Of a DNA stretch of 64,000 bases, positions 61,748-64,000 are shown one piece after another. The translations under genes and the position numbers were made by a program. Below the pieces are notes generated by a model that made no database searches, was not told the origin of the DNA, and saw nothing but the letters and a program-made list of their open reading frames with translations. Numbering within the stretch: the first letter of the stretch is position 1; every line of letters begins with the position of its first letter. Source of the stretch: an uncultured Clostridia bacterium (GTDB taxonomy: Bacteria > Bacillota > Clostridia > Oscillospirales > Acutalibacteraceae); contig CAMJMQ010000001.1 in NCBI GenBank assembly GCA_946407065.1, forward strand, positions 62,001 to 126,000, read 5' to 3'.

Positions 61748-61812
61748 GCAGTAGCTCTCAGCCAATCAGCGTTCGCAAGTATGCTCCGCTTCTTGGGAGA
61801 GCCTTGCATGGG
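61748..61812. repeat. 65 bp dispersed repeat identical to 38637-38701
   Basis: GCAGTAGCTCTCAGCCAATCAGCGTTCGCAAGTATGCTCCGCTTCTTGGGAGAGCCTTGCATGGG. Confidence 0.9.
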
Positions 61813-61872
61813 TGCTGTTTGCCAATCACAGGCTTTGCCTCTTCTTGGACAGCACCTCAACTCCTAACTATA

Positions 61873-62946
61873 TTAAGCCAGCTTCAAATCTCCATCCTTG
61901 ACCCAACCGATCCTGCGCAGGAGCAGGTTGATCAGCGGGGTGATCACGGCGGGGAGCACGATGCAGATCAGTATCAGTCCGATCCAGTCCATCGCGCCGG
62001 GGGCGATCATCTCGGCACCCTTTGCGATCGCTTCTTCAGATGGATTGAACCAACCAGTGATGACGCCGATCTGGCCGCACAGTCCGCAGGTGCCCATGCC
62101 GGAGTTGATGGGCGCGCCGTTCATTTGGAGTTGGAACACGCAGGTGGCGATCGGCCCCGTGATCGCGGAGGTCACGATGGGCGCGATCCAGATACGCGGA
62201 TTTTTGACGATGTTCGGCATCTGGAGCATCGAGGTGCCTAAACCCTGGCTGACCAGTCCGCCCCAGCGATTCTCACGGAAGGACATCACCGCAAAGCCGA
62301 CCATCTGCGCGCAGCAGCCCGCGACCGCAGCGCCGCCGGCCAATCCCGTGAGCGCAAGCACCGAGCAGATCGCCGCCGATGAGATCGGCAACGTCAGCGC
62401 GATACCGACCAGCACACTTACCACGATGCCCATCAAAAAGGGCTGTAACTTCGTCGCCGAGTCGATCAGGATACCGAACCAGCTTGCCGCCGTACCGATC
62501 GGGGGCGCGATCAGCTTTGCCAGCGCCACGCCGACGAGGATCGTCACCGCAGGGGTCACGAGGATGTCGACCTTGGTTTCCTTACTGACCGCCTTGCCGC
62601 ATTCGGCGGCAATGATCGCGATCACCAGAACCGCTAACGGCCCGCCTGCGCCGCCCTCGGCATTTGCCGCCCAACCGACTGCCGCCAGTGAGAACAGCAC
62701 CATGGGGTCAGCCTTGAGCGCGTAGCCGATGGCGACCGCCATCGCGGGACCCGACACCGCCATCGCGTAGGTGCCGATATCGGTGAAGAACTGCCAGCCC
62801 GACAGCACGCCGACGGTCTTGATGATCGTGCCGATCAGCAGGGAGCAGAACAGACCCTGCGCCATCGCGCCGAGCGCGTCGATGCCGTAGCGTTTCCACG
62901 AGATCTCGATATTTTTGCGTTTTAAAAACGCTTTGAATTTGGACAT
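61873..62946 (-). CDS. PTS transporter subunit IIC-like membrane protein (PTS_EIIC_2 type)
   Basis: FLKRKNIEISWKRYGIDALGAMAQGLFCSLLIGTIIKTVG; GTCGLCGQIGVITGW. Confidence 0.85.
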   Translation of the reverse strand: MSKFKAFLKRKNIEISWKRYGIDALGAMAQGLFCSLLIGTIIKTVGVLSGWQFFTDIGTYAMAVSGPAMAVAIGYALKADPMVLFSLAAVGWAANAEGGAGGPLAVLVIAIIAAECGKAVSKETKVDILVTPAVTILVGVALAKLIAPPIGTAASWFGILIDSATKLQPFLMGIVVSVLVGIALTLPISSAAICSVLALTGLAGGAAVAGCCAQMVGFAVMSFRENRWGGLVSQGLGTSMLQMPNIVKNPRIWIAPIVTSAITGPIATCVFQLQMNGAPINSGMGTCGLCGQIGVITGWFNPSEEAIAKGAEMIAPGAMDWIGLILICIVLPAVITPLINLLLRRIGWVKDGDLKLA

Positions 62947-63154
62947 TGGTTATCCCCCATTTTTGTAGGGGCGGGTCTTGACCCGCCCGATTGGAAATCA
63001 AAATTGATTATCAAATATGAATATAAACAACAAAATGCCGAAAGTCAACGGACAATCGGCATTTACTCTGTTTTGAACAATTTCAGCGTTTTAAAGCGCT
63101 GTTTTATTGCACAATTTTTTGACGGTTTAGTGTGTTAAATCGCTTTTGATCCAT

Positions 63155-63433
63155 TTAACAATAGTACGTGATCTCGCCGAAGAAGCCCAGCCATTTTTCG
63201 ACAACGATACGGCTGTTCGCCTCTATGGCACGGCTGAGATAATGCAGGGTTTTCGTATCCAGTCCCGAGTTGTTGTGTGCCAAAACTGCCTTGCCGGATC
63301 TCGTGATCCAGAATTTTGTCGCATTAGCAACCGGCTTTCCGACAGCGACGTGAACATGGATCGGTTCGAGCGGTTTGTTTTCATTCGCCCAGAAATACAC
63401 CCAAAAGGAACCGATCTTAAAAACCTGCGGCAT
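63155..63433 (-). CDS. DUF4160 family protein, possible toxin-antitoxin-like component
   Basis: MPQVFKIGSFWVYFWANENKPLEPIHVHVAVGK; GGAGG RBS. Confidence 0.75.
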   Translation of the reverse strand: MPQVFKIGSFWVYFWANENKPLEPIHVHVAVGKPVANATKFWITRSGKAVLAHNNSGLDTKTLHYLSRAIEANSRIVVEKWLGFFGEITYYC

Positions 63434-63689
63434 GATCAAATCCTCCGTTTTGAGAGAGTTCCAGTATCAAATGTGCGTTATCTTCTATGATACGCTGAAA
63501 GTATTGAATCTCTGCCTCGGTAAAGCCGTTGATCTCTTGCCATTCATACTTCGGCAAAATACAATATGCGCTGTGGAAGCCATCGGATTCGACCGCTTTT
63601 TCGACGTACACTTTGACCGAACCGTTTTCATCCATTTCGGAATGAACGATCTCGGTATCTTCATCGAGCGTCAGATAGGGATACATCAT
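63417..63689 (-). CDS. Small acidic protein paired with the DUF4160 gene
   Basis: GAGGTGATC RBS; 17 bp overlap with the DUF4160 gene. Confidence 0.65.
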   Translation of the reverse strand: MMYPYLTLDEDTEIVHSEMDENGSVKVYVEKAVESDGFHSAYCILPKYEWQEINGFTEAEIQYFQRIIEDNAHLILELSQNGGFDHAAGF

Positions 63690-63746
63690 TATGATCACCT
63701 CAACTAATAGTATAGCACAGTATTCAGAAAGATTCAACAATGCAGA

Positions 63747-64000
63747 TCACACAGCGTGAGCGGTGGCGACGACGTCTACGCCTGTGCCCGCGACATCGGG
63801 GATCAGCACCTCGCCGATCACGACGGGCGCCTGCACCTGTGCGGCGTTGATCGCCTCCATCACCGCGCCGATCTTATCCTTGGGGATATCGACCTGCGTT
63901 TTGCACGCGACGCGATCCTTTTTTCCGCCCGTGACCTTGATCGTCGAGGTGACGACGCGGGTGGGGTTGGTGACCTCTTTTTCGGCATAGGTCTTGCCGC
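63747..64000 (-). CDS. Partial C-terminus of a DUF1667-like protein
   Basis: Reverse strand ...KTYAEKEVTNPTRVVTSTIKVTGGKKDRVACKTQVDIPKDKIGAVMEAINAAQVQAPVVIGEVLIPDVAGTGVDVVATAHAV-stop; no start in window. Confidence 0.7.
   Translation of the reverse strand, partial: GKTYAEKEVTNPTRVVTSTIKVTGGKKDRVACKTQVDIPKDKIGAVMEAINAAQVQAPVVIGEVLIPDVAGTGVDVVATAHAV

Overview
This 64 kb window looks like chromosomal DNA from a GC-rich anaerobic Clostridia, probably Oscillospiraceae/Ruminococcaceae. That assignment is inference, from the dockerin protein, type III glutamine synthetase and gene content. I found no rRNA, tRNA, CRISPR array or prophage. Housekeeping content: a near-complete his operon (yerC, a fused hisZ-hisG, hisD/C/B/H/A/F/IE, hisJ), fhs, xpt, glyQS, dapF, glnN, a membrane pyrophosphatase, a heterodimeric ABC exporter, a BMP-type nucleoside/purine ABC importer with guanine deaminase, and an arcC-ygeW-ygeY cluster. 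Three parts deserve follow-up. (1) An Rrf2-controlled operon, Rrf2 / cytoplasmic LRR_5 protein / SirTM-like sirtuin, faces a zinc-type macrodomain gene convergently. A YwnB-like oxidoreductase upstream carries the same operator-like palindrome. This resembles a reversible protein ADP-ribosylation module in which the LRR protein could replace the usual GcvH-L partner. (2) Two roughly 0.5 kb elements carry near-identical DUF559 (PD-(D/E)XK) nuclease genes between inverted repeats. They sit at both junctions of the ygeY-ygeW-arcC operon, and several non-coding MITE-like relatives are dispersed in the window. (3) There is a dense set of other structured repeats: a RAYT transposase with a perfect REP-like inverted pair inside its own gene plus an intergenic partner pair, a 159 bp element in two inverted copies with compensatory stem changes, heptamer-bounded hairpin elements that end three unrelated proteins in SEELGVRS, and a 377 bp candidate MITE. 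All calls come from reading sequence and the supplied ORFs; no database search was run.
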